DNA of 64,000 bases from Ochotona curzoniae. Lineage: Eukaryota; Chordata; Mammalia; Lagomorpha; Ochotonidae. Location: positions 1,922,001 to 1,986,000 of the forward strand of contig NW_024466459.1 in assembly GCF_017591425.1 (NCBI RefSeq). The letters are read 5' to 3'. The stretch's first letter is position 1, and each line of letters starts with the position of its first letter. A model generated the notes under the pieces. That model ran no database searches. It had not been told where the DNA came from and saw only the letters and a list, made by a program, of their open reading frames with translations. The position numbers and the translations under genes were made by a program. Of the stretch, positions 43,499 through 54,397 are shown piece by piece.

Positions 43499-46110
43499 GA
43501 AGTACCACTCTGTTTATTACAGCAACACTTTTAGAGAGAGTTTTGAGAACAAAGGGAGGAATAACAGTTGTTTGTGAATTCACCCTTTACTTTGTTCCTA
43601 AAACAGAAATCCAATTCCAATGTAAGTTGTGCCTCTATATGCCTTTGTTGGCTATGGGAATTTGAGAAAAACTTTCCAAATCCTTTTGCTCTCTATATGA
43701 TGTCCAATTTGCTCTCAGCAGAATTGGACATTTTTTAGTGTATCATTGTGTTAGGAATCTGTCTCAGGTATACTAACATCACCAATTTTATACCAATAAA
43801 CTTAGTCTCTTTGCATAAATTTGATTAAATCCCATTTATAGAAGTTTCCAATGAAAATGCGGTCATGGCTCATTAAATAGCATTTCTGAGCAAAAGTTTT
43901 AAAAAATTTTATTAGCATATTTTACTAATCACTTAACATGGTATTTTTTAGGATGGTATTCTAGACACAGGCGAAAACATACACAAAACTATAAGAATGT
44001 GTGACACCTTTTGTTCAAAACCTGTTTCTGTTTTCTGGACCTAATGTTAAATTTGATGTGACTGCACAAGAAAATGCTTACCATCTGTGCTTGATGCCTT
44101 CTTCTGCTCCAGCCATTAATATTTTTTTTTTTTGCATACAAGCGTTGTCTCCAGTAATAAAAAATCTGTCTGAGGTCAGGTTATGTTAATAATGGTACTC
44201 ATACTAAGCTATTTTTGTAGGGCAAATTTCAAGTGTAATATAGTTTATGTGCTATGGAAAAAGCGAACATCAATTGCTGAGCAGTTTATGCCATTGCTTA
44301 AGGGTCAGCTTTCTTTCACTTAAAATATATCATTAATTTACCTTAATTCAATCGAACACTAGGTTCAGTTTCCTCCATATCAGCTTATAATAGAGGAAGC
44401 AGTCAAGCCCAGCGTAGCCTGCCGTGTACTCTCCCATGTCAATCTGATTTTCCCTCCCCACCTCCGCCTATTTCCCCATCTGCCTAGCCCAGCTCCACCA
44501 AAATGAAGTTCACTGAATATCCTCATGGACAGTTCTGACAAGGTTTAGTTGAAGTCACATCCCAAACTGTACCCCATCCATGTTCCCTTCCCTGACCTCC
44601 TCCAGCCTCCACCGCCACTCAGTAGTGCTAATACCCAATGAGAAAAGCTGGGGCACATCCCCAGCACGTATTCCTTCAGATCTGGGCTCCCCCATTCCTC
44701 ATGCTCTCTGTCCTCATATACCCCCTTGTGAGGAGACCTCTCTTCTATTGCTCTCACTCGGTGTCCTCCACTCCAGCTCAAGCTACTGATTCAGTGGATT
44801 GAGGCAGAACCCGTGGACTTGTTTCTAATGCGGCTGGTACAGAGAATCCACTTGGAGGACCAGTGCCCTAACACCAGGGGTGAACACAAGAAGCCATGTT
44901 TATATTAGGCAAACTTGGCCTCAACTGGTTGAACCAAAGGTGGATCAACTAAAAAGCGAATCAGATTTTTCTCTCCTTAAAACACAAGGCAGGGACACTG
45001 CAAGACAGCTGACTGTGGGGTGCAGAGTTCACAGGTGACAGAATCCACAGCTGAGGAAGCCCTGTTAAGGTCATAGCGAGGTCTTTCTAAGGAGATAAAT
45101 TAAACAATGAGTCTCTAGAAAAAGACTGATAAAGCAGACAGAGAAAGGCAGCAGGCTTCCTAACCCTAAAGAGGGAGACAGAGGAGAACTGCCAGCTTCC
45201 CTGCCAGAACTCCTGGCCCAGGTGCACGTCTTACAATTCACCTCCAAGGGAGGCTGCTCTGGAATGGCCACCAGGCCCTTTACTTAAGCAAGTTGAAGTG
45301 GCCCCCATTCTTTCATTTACTTTGTCTCCACTCAGGATTTGTTTTCCTCTTCGGGTCTATCTTGAATTCTTCCCCAACACACCCCAAAGACCACTGGTTT
45401 CTGTCTTTCCCCTGACTACATTTTTTCCCTACCTGGAGTCTTGTCTACACCCCAGCCAGTGGCTTGGACTCTACAGCTAAGAGTAGCACTTCAAGAATCT
45501 ATAGCAGTGTAAAATATATATAGCCATTGCAATGGGGCTGGTGACATGTGACAAATGTCAAGTAAACTTCGGACTTCAAAGACTTAATGGGGGAGGCTAA
45601 AAAAACCCTTAATATCTCTATATTGCTGAGATGGTAAAATTTTATCTGTATATTGGGTAAAATTCACTATAATATTAAGGTTAGTTCACCAATTTCTTTT
45701 TATTTTGTTCAATCTGGCTACTAGAAAACTTGAAACTACAAAACTGAGTTGCATGACATACGGATTGGACAGTAGTGATTCTAGAGGCAATGGCCATCCA
45801 CCCAGGTACCCCAGAAAGTTCACCATCAGCTAGATCCCCCTTATCATGGGCTCTGTGCTCTGCACAGCATCAGACTTGGCCTGTATCACCCTGTAGGCCT
45901 TACTCAGCTCTCCAACTAGTATCTTCAGCTGGGTAAGTTCAACAGCAACTATGGCAGCCTTGTGAGAGTGGAAAGATCTGATCCAAGGACCCTCTTCTAA
46001 CTCCCTAACCTGCCTTTCTGGTTTTGTATTAAAATAAATACATCATGCTTCATGTTTAAGTCTGGAAACTGGACAGATCTTGTACCGCAGGTTCATATGT
46101 GCAGGAGAGA
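43499..46110. other. upstream stretch without recognised gene or SINE
   Basis: About 2.6 kb of unique sequence, AT-rich to 44.4 kb and more balanced to 45.5 kb. Short ORFs at 44545-44789 and 45071-45480 have no recognisable domain and no splice context I trust. Confidence 0.6.
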
Positions 46111-47025
46111 GGTTGTGAGTTGAATTGTGTCCTCCAAAAATGTATCTTGATTTCCTATTCTCTGGTATTCATGAATGTGACCTTGTATGAAACAGGGTCT
46201 TGGTAAAAGCTATCAAGTTAAAATGAGGTCAGCAGGATAGATTCTGATTCAACGTGGCTGACGCTCGTTTAAGAAGATTTCATGTGAAGACAGAGACATG
46301 CAGTATGGAAGGGAGGCTGACATGGGGGTAATGCTGTTGCAAGCCACGGACTTTTCTGGTTAACACAAAAAGCTGTGAAGGGCCAGCTGATCAGGGCGAT
46401 GGACTGTGCCAGGCCCTGTACTTGCTAGTATATACAAGAATCTGGTCTGAGAACACCTCAGACAAAGTTTCTTTGGAGATCTCCCCAATCAAAATGCTGG
46501 ACTCAGAAAAGACGGAAGACAGAACAGGTCAATCAACCATCTCAGCTATATGTTGGCAGCGAAATACGGGGCAAACAAAGACTCTATGATGGACTATGTC
46601 AATCAGTGGATTCTTCAATGACCTCATAGTGCTTGGAGTGGCAAGATTGGCAGTGATTCATAACTGGTGAACTATCAAAACCACTTGAGCAAGAACCTCA
46701 GAGCATACCCTACATCCGGGAACTGGGGAGGGTGGAAAATTGGGTGGGCCTTCTCCCTTAATACCCCCTCTTTAAACATGAAGGAAACAATATGGAAATA
46801 ATAGTCTTTCCCACTTTCCTATAGCTCTTGAACCTTTTTACCCTAATTACTACGTAAAGATTGTCAAAAATATAATAAAAAAACAAAAACAAAAAGCTGT
46901 GAAGGGGCAAGGAAAGATTCTACATAGTGTCAGAGGGAGAACCTGACTTTGGACTGCTAGTCTCGGGCCTGTGGGAGAAGACATTTCTGTTAATTTAAGC
47001 CATCCAGTTGGCAATAAGTCACCAT
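46111..47025 (+). mobile_element. ancient MaLR-type LTR (MLT1-like), split by an L1
   Basis: The 5' half (46111-46382) carries GTTGAATTGTGTCCTCCAAA, AATGTGACC, AAAATGAGGTCAGCAGGATA and ACAGAGACATGCAGTATGG. The 3' half (46907-47025) carries GCAAGGAAAGATTCT and CATTTCTGTTAATTTAAGCC. This is the order seen in mammalian-wide MLT1 LTRs. The L1 at 46383-46889 sits between the halves. I assign it to the MaLR class from memory of the consensus; the subfamily is not determined. Confidence 0.65.
46383..46889 (+). mobile_element. 5'-truncated L1 3' end (about 507 bp) with 17-bp target-site duplication
   Basis: CAAAAAGCTGTGAAGGG is duplicated at 46366-46382 and 46890-46906. Between them lies L1 3'-terminal sequence ending GTAAAGATTGTCAAAAATAT and an A-rich tail. 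It interrupts an MLT1-like LTR whose two halves read on smoothly across the gap. The 3' UTR differs from that of the copy at 5108-5908, so two L1 lineages have been active here. Confidence 0.9.
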
Positions 47026-47649
47026 GGAGTCTTAGGAAAGGAACGTGACCTCAAGGTCCCTTTCCTACCTTGTCATATACAATACAGGTGACAAGGCATG
47101 TCACACAGCTGATTCTTATTATGGGATACTTTACGGTACTGTGTTTTTTTAAAAAAAATAGAAAATCATGTAAATTTAGGCCATTTTAGGCATGCATTTC
47201 CAAATGTTTTAAAATATACAAACTAGCCTGTTATATCATGAATTCTGAGTTAAGAGAATGTAATTTGAAAAGATTGCATATTTTCTACAGCCAGTTTGAT
47301 GATTTAAGCATGGAAATATTACAATTAAATGTTTGAAAAGTTATCTCTGCGTGTTTTAGCTGTAAGCTGATATCATGAAGCAACACATCTTTTCAGGATG
47401 AGGTAGCAGCCTCAGCCCCAGGGGGAAAGGAGAAGGGCATCACTACAACTACACTGGACAATCAAGCAGCGTGAGCAGGCTCAAGGCAAAGTCACATCCA
47501 ATCATCTTCAGAATACAAACTATGGTAGCTACAACATAATTCTCTAAGGGTGGGATGGGAGGAGATGTGGAAATATTTGTACGATGCAGTCTTTATGGGT
47601 AATGCAGAGAATATGGGCCAGAATGACATCAACATGACTCGTACATCCA

Positions 47650-47925
47650 CAGGTCAATGTCAGATCATTGCTTACAATCCCTGACTGCTCACTGCCTTTG
47701 GGATCCAGTCCAAACAGCTTTCACTGCTGTTCCTGGCATGACCAGGTCCCAGCCCACTTCTCCAGCCTCATCTGCTTCTTTGGCTCCTGTGCCAAAGAAT
47801 TCAAAACTCTCCTCTTCCAGGTTCCCATTGTCCTTTTGGAGTCAGTTTGTCCTCTCACCTTCGAATGTGCCAGAGGCACTTGGCTTTCCAGTCTACCCCT
47901 ATCACAACAGGAAAGCATCTAAGGT
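47650..47925 (+). mobile_element. possible ancient L2-like fragment
   Basis: The stretch around GGATCCAGTCCAAACAGCTT, CTTCTCCAGCCTCATCTGCT and TCGAATGTGCCAGAGGCACT resembles a common ancient mammalian repeat (L2-like). Similarity is weak. The overlapping ORFs (84 and 120 codons) look like no protein I know. Confidence 0.35.
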
Positions 47926-48092
47926 GCCACCTTTATGTGATGCAATCAACTATTTAATTGTTAGGTTAGATTCTTACCATGAATTAATCTGTTTGGATAT
48001 TAGAATTAAGTCATTTTGATGATAAATAATCAAATGATAAATTTACTAGAGACTCTAGATAAAGAAAATTAGAATGTTTTCTGACATCTTCT

Positions 48093-48387
48093 GGGTCGGA
48101 TGTTGTAGTAAGCAAGTAAAGCTGCTACTTGGGATACCCGCATCCCTCTTTGGAGAGCCAATTTGAGTTCTGGCTCTGCTTCTGATCCTGTTCCTTATTG
48201 ACATTCCTAGGAAGGCAACAAATGATGGCCCAAGTGCTTGGGTCCCTGTTACCCCCATGGGAGATAGGGATGGAGTTTTATGCTCCAGGTCTCAAGCTGG
48301 TCCAGACCAAGCTATTATGACCATGAAGAAGATAGAAGATCTCTCTTTCTCTCTCTGCTTTTCAAATACATAAATAAATGTTTAAAA
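48093..48387 (+). mobile_element. C SINE, old subtype
   Basis: GGTCGGATGTTGTAGTAAGC head, TCCTAGGAAGGCAACAAATG and TTTCAAATACATAAATAAAT tail. Confidence 0.83.
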
Positions 48388-48397
48388 AGACATTAAC

Positions 48398-48671
48398 TGA
48401 AGCTGGCATTGGGCATGGCATGTCAAAGCATTGTCTGTCATGCCAACACCAGTACATGTCCCAGTTGTTCCGCTTTTGATCCAGCTTCCTGATAACAGTA
48501 TGGGAAAAGCAGCAGATACCTCAAGTGCCACCCATGTGAGAAATCTGGATGAAATTCCTGGCTCCTACCCCAACCTGGCTATTGCAGCCAATTTTGGAAT
48601 GAACCAGTGGATAGACAATCTCTGTCTCTCTCTACCTCTCTGTTTCGGATAAATTAAAAAAAAAATTTTTT
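48398..48671 (+). mobile_element. C SINE, old, inserted in the tail of the previous SINE
   Basis: AAGACATTAA (48388-48397 and 48672-48681) flanks AGCTGGCATTGGGCATGGCA. The first copy of the duplication is the end of the 48093 SINE tail, so this one is younger. Confidence 0.87.
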
Positions 48672-49049
48672 AAGACATTAATCTATCTTCCTTAGTATAC
48701 ACACTTCTAATCACAATGAATTCCAAAAACATCCTCTCTGCTATTGGATCTATACAATAATATCTCCTCAGACCAAAACTTCAGATTTACCCTAGAGACA
48801 GGATTGCACTACCCCAAGGCCTCCATCATAGGAGACCTATCCCAATGAAACTTACGACCTGCAGGAAGAAGGAGAAGCCAATTGCCCTGTAGAAATGAAA
48901 CTCCACCTTAGGGGTAATTGTGCCACCTTTCCCAGGCCTAAAGGAGTTAAAGGCAATGAGAAGTCAAAAGTACTACACTCATCAATAGCCTGTAGAGAAT
49001 AATCAAGAATTGAATAAAAGCAAATTCCTCCTTCAATTCAGCAAACTCA

Positions 49050-49387
49050 GGGCCCGGCACAATAGTGTGGCAGTTAAAGTCCTCACCTGGACTGTGGCGG
49101 GAACCCATATGGGTGCTGCTTCTAATCCCAGCAGCTCCCCAGTTCCCATCCAGCTCCCTGCTTGTGGCCTGGAAAAGAAATTGAGGATGACCCAAAGCTT
49201 TGGGACACTGCACCCGCATGGGAGACCCAGAGGAGGCTCCTGGCTTCGGATTGGCTCAGCTCCAGCCATTGTGGCCACTTGGGGAGTGAACCATCGGACG
49301 GAAGATCTTCCTCTCTGACTCTCCTCCTGTCTGTATATCTGCCTTTCCAATAAAAAAAATACATAACTCTTTATTAAAAAAAATCAT
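49050..49387 (+). mobile_element. C SINE, young, with 13-bp duplication
   Basis: TTCAGCAAACTCA at 49037-49049 and 49388-49400. Head GGGCCCGGCACAATAGTGTG and tail CAATAAAAAAAATACATAAC. Confidence 0.95.
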
Positions 49388-49641
49388 TTCAGCAAACTCA
49401 CTGAACTTTTAAAATTATTGAAAAGAAATGTCAACTCATATTTTCCAAATATTGAAACAGGAGATGGTTTAGATGTACCCATTTTCAGGGAAAGGTGATC
49501 CTGCAATGGCATAGGTATTTAGAAAGCAAGAAAGGGTCTTTCTAAACAGAACTGCATCGACACACTGGGATGATAATTTCTAAATCACTGTGTCTTGGTG
49601 TCAGACCCTCAGTGGTCATTTCTTCCTTAAAATTTGTTTCA

Positions 49642-49757
49642 GGACTGGGCATGTTTGTGCAGTTGGTTAAGCTGCCACTTGTGACACCAGCATTCCATAT
49701 TTGAGTCCCAGCTGCTCCACTTCTGATCCAGTTCCTTGCTAATGTGCCTTAGAAGGC
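49642..49757 (+). mobile_element. tailless 3'-truncated C SINE head
   Basis: GGACTGGGCATGTTTGTGCA through CCTTGCTAATGTGCCTTAGA, then nothing of the 3' half and no A-tail. AATTTGTTTCA (49631-49641) and AATTTGTTCA (49758-49767) flank it, differing by one base. Confidence 0.82.
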
Positions 49758-50104
49758 AATTTGTTCATAAAATACAAAAAAAGAAAGGGGGAATCATTGC
49801 ATTCTAGAGTCACTTTTCAGCACCAAGAATATCAGTTTTACCAAAAATGTTGACCCAAAGATTGTAATCTCTTCCCCACTGGATATGAACTCGACGGCAG
49901 GGGTACTGCTGTACCGCATTGTGGTCCCCCGATGGTAGACACTGAGGTGGAGTTAACACAGAGAGTGGCATCTGACCTTGATTATCTCATATGAGAGTTT
50001 GTACCCAGCTTTTCTAAAAGCTACAGTTCTGGCTGGGAAGGGTTTTCAATCACTTGCCCACTAGAGTCTAACTAAATGAGGTACTTCAAAAAATTTTGTG
50101 GATA

Positions 50105-50257
50105 AGGGCTTGTGTTGTGGCACAACCAGTAAAGCCACCATCTGTGACACAAGTACCCCATATGAACACTGCTTCATATCCTAGCTGTTTCACTTCTGAT
50201 CCAGCTCCCTGATAATGGTTTGGGAAAAGCAGCAGAAGACAGCCCTAGTACTTATAC
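50105..50257 (+). mobile_element. C SINE, 3'-truncated head
   Basis: GGGCTTGTGTTGTGGCACAA head to GGTTTGGGAAAAGCAGCAGA. The 3' half and tail are missing and I see no duplication. Confidence 0.8.
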
Positions 50258-50281
50258 ATACAGGACAAGTGACCACAAATG

Positions 50282-50347
50282 ATACTATGAGGTGATGTTA
50301 TTTTCCATGTCGTACAAGTGAGAAAATAACATTCAGAGAGGAAAGTG
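50282..50347 (-). mobile_element. MIR, antisense, left part of a copy split by SINEs
   Basis: AAGTGAGAAAATAACATTCA followed by GAGAGGAAAGTG is the reverse MIR segment that normally precedes the GCCCAAGGTCAC block. That block appears at 51035, on the far side of two SINEs. Confidence 0.55.
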
Positions 50348-50348
50348 G

Positions 50349-50685
50349 GAGATGGTGCCATAGCATAGCAGGCTAAGTCTCAGCCTGCAGTGCCAGCATC
50401 CCATGTGGGTGCTGGTTTGAGTCCTGGATTCCACTTCCCATCCAGCTTCCTGCTAATGGCCTGAGAAAGAAGTCAAGAATGGCATAAATCCTTGGGCCAC
50501 TACATCCATATGGGAGACCCAGAAGAAAATGTGGGCTCCCAGCTTCAGACCAGCCCAGTTCTGACCATTTCTACCATTTAGGAAGTAAACCTGAAGATGG
50601 AAAAAAAAAATCTCTCTCATCTCTCTCCTCTCTCTGAAACTCTGCCTTTCAAATAAAAATAAACAAGTAAATCTTTTTAAAAAGA
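50349..50685 (+). mobile_element. C SINE, intermediate, inside a MIR
   Basis: GAGATGGTGCCATAGCATAG head, GGCCTGAGAAAGAAGTCAAG and CAAATAAAAATAAACAAGTA tail. With the next copy it splits a MIR. Confidence 0.88.
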
Positions 50686-50697
50686 GAGAAAAATTTT

Positions 50698-51006
50698 GTC
50701 CAGTACAAAGCCTTGTCTTGCAAACACCAGAATTCCACATAGGCACCGATTTGTGTCCCAGCTGCTCTACTTCCCATCCAGCTCCCTGTGTATGACCTGA
50801 GCCACAGTGGGGGATGGCCCAAAATCTTGAAACCCTATACCCACATAAGAGACCCAGAGGAGGCTCCTGGTTTCTAGCACCTGGCTTTGGATTGGCTCAG
50901 CTCCGGCCACTATGGCCATATGCGGAATAAAGCAAAAGATGAAAGACCACTCTGTCGTTGTCTCTGTAAATCTGCTCTTTCAGTGAAAATAAATAAATCT
51001 AAAAAG
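50698..51006 (+). mobile_element. C SINE, intermediate
   Basis: TGTCCAGTACAAAGCCTTGT (head shortened), ACTTCCCATCCAGCTCCCTG and AGTGAAAATAAATAAATCTA tail. Confidence 0.86.
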
Positions 51007-51115
51007 AGAAAGAGCAAGTGAGCAAAGCAAAATGCCCAAGGTCACAAAGTGAGTGAGTAGACGAAACTGGATTCAGACTCAGGTCTGTAACCTGTTCTCA
51101 GCCCTCAACTACTCC
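51007..51115 (-). mobile_element. MIR, antisense, right part of the split copy
   Basis: TGCCCAAGGTCACAAAGTGA, then CTGGATTCAGACTCAGGTCT, is the MIR core in reverse. It continues the fragment at 50282-50347. Confidence 0.65.
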
Positions 51116-51219
51116 ACTAAGGTGGAAGGACAAGCAAGCTGCGGACACTAGGGAAGACCAGGGGAGCGTCAAACCTGAGCTAAGCATCGAGTCCAATTGA
51201 GCTGGTGATGAAAGCTAGG

Positions 51220-51725
51220 CTGTGATCTAGCCTTCTTTGCAGGGTGCAGCACTTCACTTCTGCTATGTAACAAACAACCCCATAATTCAGTGAGTAAAAC
51301 CACAATAATTTATTTAGCTCACAATTATATGGGTCAGCCATTTGGGCTGGGCTTCTTTTCCCAGCCAGACTCACTCATGCACATTGTTGGCCAACTGGGA
51401 GGTCAGCTGGGGACTGGCTGATCTGAGATGGCCTCAGTGGGGACGATTTGCCTTTGCCCCAAAGGGTCTCAGCCTCCAGCAGGCCAGGCTGGGCTTCTTC
51501 AAAGGGCAGCTGGGCAGGGTACCAAGAGGGAGGGTAGAAACGCCCAAGGCCTCCCCAGGCCTAGCTCCGAGCTCGGAGGAGTGATTTTTTGAAAAGGTCG
51601 AAGCTGAAAAAGGATCTTCTTGTTCCACAGAAAGACTCTGATCCTCTGACACTTTTATGCAACATTTAATGTCCTATTCCCATGTTTGCAGTTCAAGGGG
51701 TACAAGTAGGTTGGCCTATTTCATG
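51220..51725 (+). mobile_element. ancient mammalian interspersed repeat, family not determined
   Basis: Blocks such as GCTATGTAACAAACAACCCC, AATTTATTTAGCTCACAATT, GGGTCAGCCATTTGGGCTGG and GCAGGCCAGGCTGGGCTTCT follow a widely repeated mammalian sequence that I recognise but cannot name with confidence (LTR or DNA-transposon derived). The open frame at 51342-51584 is a by-product of its GC content. Confidence 0.45.
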
Positions 51726-52922
51726 GTCAATGTCACCTTGTCACTTTGTCACAAGGATTGTTAGCCAGAATTGGCAGATGATGCCAAGAGAACCACAGAT
51801 TTAGTACAGACAACTAGATAAAAAACAGAAACACAATCAATGGGTTATGGCTGAGAAAATGCTACATGAGGAAAACAACTGAAAACCAAATATTCAAACC
51901 CAAAGACAAAAATTTCACTCAGGCTGTTTGGGTCCCCCACGCCACCCTGAAAACAAAACAAAACATATTCCCATGGCAATCAGAAGACCAAATCCATGTT
52001 TTTCTACTATCCTGCTACTATACATTCATTCAACAACCATTCGTTGTACCAAATGCCGTCAAACTTGAGTGGAATTTTTTTTTTTAATTTTGAAATGGCT
52101 GTCTTAAAAAATAACCTTCAGAGTGACTCATTACATCTTTCAGGGGCTTTCTCTTGACATCACAAACTCTTATAAAATTGTTTAAAAAGTTGTGGTCTCA
52201 TCTTTCTGAAACAGTTGACAGGTCTTTTTTGCTGAATTCATCTCATCTGAACTCATTCCTATCGTTAATAGTTTAAATCTGTGCTGTAGACGGGCTTTTA
52301 CAACCTTCTGGAGTTAATTTTCCAGGAAGGGCAGTGAGCATTAGTACATTGTATTTCATCTCATGAACTCATTGAGAAAGTTACAGTCTTGAGGTACAAA
52401 TGCACATACACACTAGGAAGCTTGGCCCGTAGCATTTTTGAATGTGGAGTTTGGCTCGTGTGAATTCTCATAACCAAAGAGGGATTGCCAAAATAAACAA
52501 TTCTGTCTACATACAGGTGAAAAAATATTCTGGCAGAGTAAATCCTCACAATGGGAAAGCATACAGAATCCACTACAGGTTCTCTAGTATTGCTTTCCAC
52601 AGAGGCAAAGCCAGGAAAAGTGATGTGACTAATGGAGAACGTGCAAGAGACCCCCGAGTGCAAACCATGATAGAGCAACCTGCTGTAGTATGGTCCTCTT
52701 GGCTTCAGTTCCTTCGGCTGCTGCGTGGACAGAGGTGTGACTATAGCGAACGCTCACGAATGTGAAGAGAGAGAACACCTGGAAATATAGAAAGTAAGAA
52801 CAAGAGCTTTCTGCTGCATTGTGTTACGAACACTGTGTATCTACTTGATGAAAATGGCCATGTCTGTGGAGGGGGCAATGGGCACAGAGGTTGACTCCAC
52901 TTGGGAAATGCTCTTCACCAAA
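51726..52922. other. unique upstream stretch before the RPL23A pseudogene
   Basis: No recognised repeat. The 107-codon plus-strand ORF at 52442-52765 has a basic composition but matches nothing I know and lacks splice context. Confidence 0.5.
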
Positions 52923-53390
52923 ATGGAGCCAAAGGTGAAGAAGGAAGCTCACCCAATCCCAAAGTCAAATCCAAGGCTAAAGCTTAAAGGCCAAGAAGGC
53001 GGTGCTGAAAGATGTCTTCACAGCTACTACCAAAAAAAAAAAAAGTCTTCATTCATCACTGACTTTCCAGCATGCCAAGACACTATGTCTCCAGCAGCAG
53101 GTCAAATATCCTGAGAAGAGCACCCTCAGGAGAAACAAGTTTGACCACGATGCCATCATCAAGTTCCCCCAACCACTGAGTCAACTGTGAGGAATACAGA
53201 AGACAACACAGTCCTATTCATTGTGGACATCAAGGCCAACAGGCACCAGATCAAACAGGCTGTAAAGAAATTCTATGACATTAATGTGGCCAAGGTCAAC
53301 ACCCAGATCAGACCTGATGGATGGAAGGCGTGTGTTCCGCCAGCTCCCAATTATGATGCCTTGGATGTCACCAACAAAACTGGGTTCTAT
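52923..53390 (+). pseudogene. RPL23A: processed pseudogene of ribosomal protein L23a
   Basis: Broken reading frames match large-subunit ribosomal protein uL23 (RPL23A) along its length. An ATG-initiated KVKKEAHP start is followed by an A-rich block in place of the HKKKK segment. Then come [34 protein letters not shown] and [12 protein letters not shown], ending [10 protein letters not shown]. Exons are fused without introns, and there are several frameshifts and in-frame stops. The copy ends within the last three codons, exactly where a C SINE begins (53391), so the stop codon, 3' UTR and poly(A) tail are displaced or lost. It lies about 11 kb upstream of the SMURF2 start, on the opposite strand, and is not functional. 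Confidence 0.93.
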
Positions 53391-53716
53391 CAGGTGGCAC
53401 CATGGCATAGTAAACAAAGCCTCTGCATGAAGCACTGATGTTCCACATAGGCACCAATACAAGTTCCAGCTGTTCCATTTCCAATCCAGCTCCCTGCTTA
53501 TAGTCTGAGAAAATAGCAGAAGATGGCCTAAGTCCTTGGGCTCCTGTACCCATGTGAGAGACCTATAACAAGTTCCTGACCCCAGCCTTTGGATTGGCAC
53601 AGATGCAAATCTATGGCCTTTTGGGAAATGAACCAGTGGATGGAAGATCTCTTGGTCTCTCCTTCTCTCTGCAATAAAATAAAAATAAAATGCCTTTAAA
53701 ATAAAAATAAATTTTA
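53391..53716 (+). mobile_element. C SINE, old, inserted at the end of the RPL23A pseudogene
   Basis: CAGGTGGCACCATGGCATAG head, AGTCTGAGAAAATAGCAGAA and ATAAAATAAAAATAAAATGC tail. Its first base follows the last recognisable RPL23A codon. Confidence 0.86.
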
Positions 53717-53731
53717 AAAAATGAGATCTAG

Positions 53732-53993
53732 TACTCAGGAAAGAAGCAGAAAATGGTCCAAATCCTTGGACCCCTGCATCCTTGTTTGTGATGAGGAAGA
53801 AGTACCTGGCTCTTGGCTTCAGCCTGGCCCTAAGGTCAGCCTGTGGCCATTTGGGCATTTGAAGAGTGAACCTACAGATGGAAGATTTTTCTCTCTCTCT
53901 ACCTCCCTCTCTCACTACTCTTTTCATCCCTCCTTCTTTGTGATTCTGACTCTCAAGTAAATAAATAAACAAATAAATATTTATAAAAAGTTA
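53732..53993 (+). mobile_element. C SINE, 5'-truncated, with 8-bp duplication
   Basis: AGATCTAG at 53724-53731 and 53994-54001. The insert starts at TACTCAGGAAAGAAGCAGAA and keeps the 3' part with TCTCAAGTAAATAAATAAAC. Confidence 0.85.
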
Positions 53994-54000
53994 AGATCTA

Positions 54001-54332
54001 GGGCCCAGCACAATGGCTCAATGGCTAAATCCTCACTTTCCACATGCTGAGATCTCACTGGAGCACTAGTTCATATCCCAGCTGTTCCACTTTCACGCAG
54101 CTCCCTGCTCATGGCCTGGGAAAGCAGTAGAGGATGGCTGAAAGCCTTGGGACCCAGCACCTATATGGGAGACCCAGAAGAAGCTCCTGGTTCCTGGCTT
54201 CAGATTGGCTCAGCTCTGCTGACAGCTATTTTAGGAGTGAACCAGTGGATGGAAAACATTTCTCTCTGTCTCTCCTTTTCTCTGTAAATATGCCTTTCAA
54301 ACAAAGATAAATAAACATTAGTTTTAAAAAAG
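54001..54332 (+). mobile_element. C SINE, subtype with GGCTCAATGGCTAAATCC head
   Basis: GGGCCCAGCACAATGGCTCA head, GGCCTGGGAAAGCAGTAGAG and AACAAAGATAAATAAACATT tail. It is the third of three SINEs in a row in the same orientation. Confidence 0.9.
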
Positions 54333-54397
54333 AAGTCTGAGTCTAGCTGGTTAATTTTAATAATATGATTTCACCATTTAAACAGAAAAAGAAAAGT

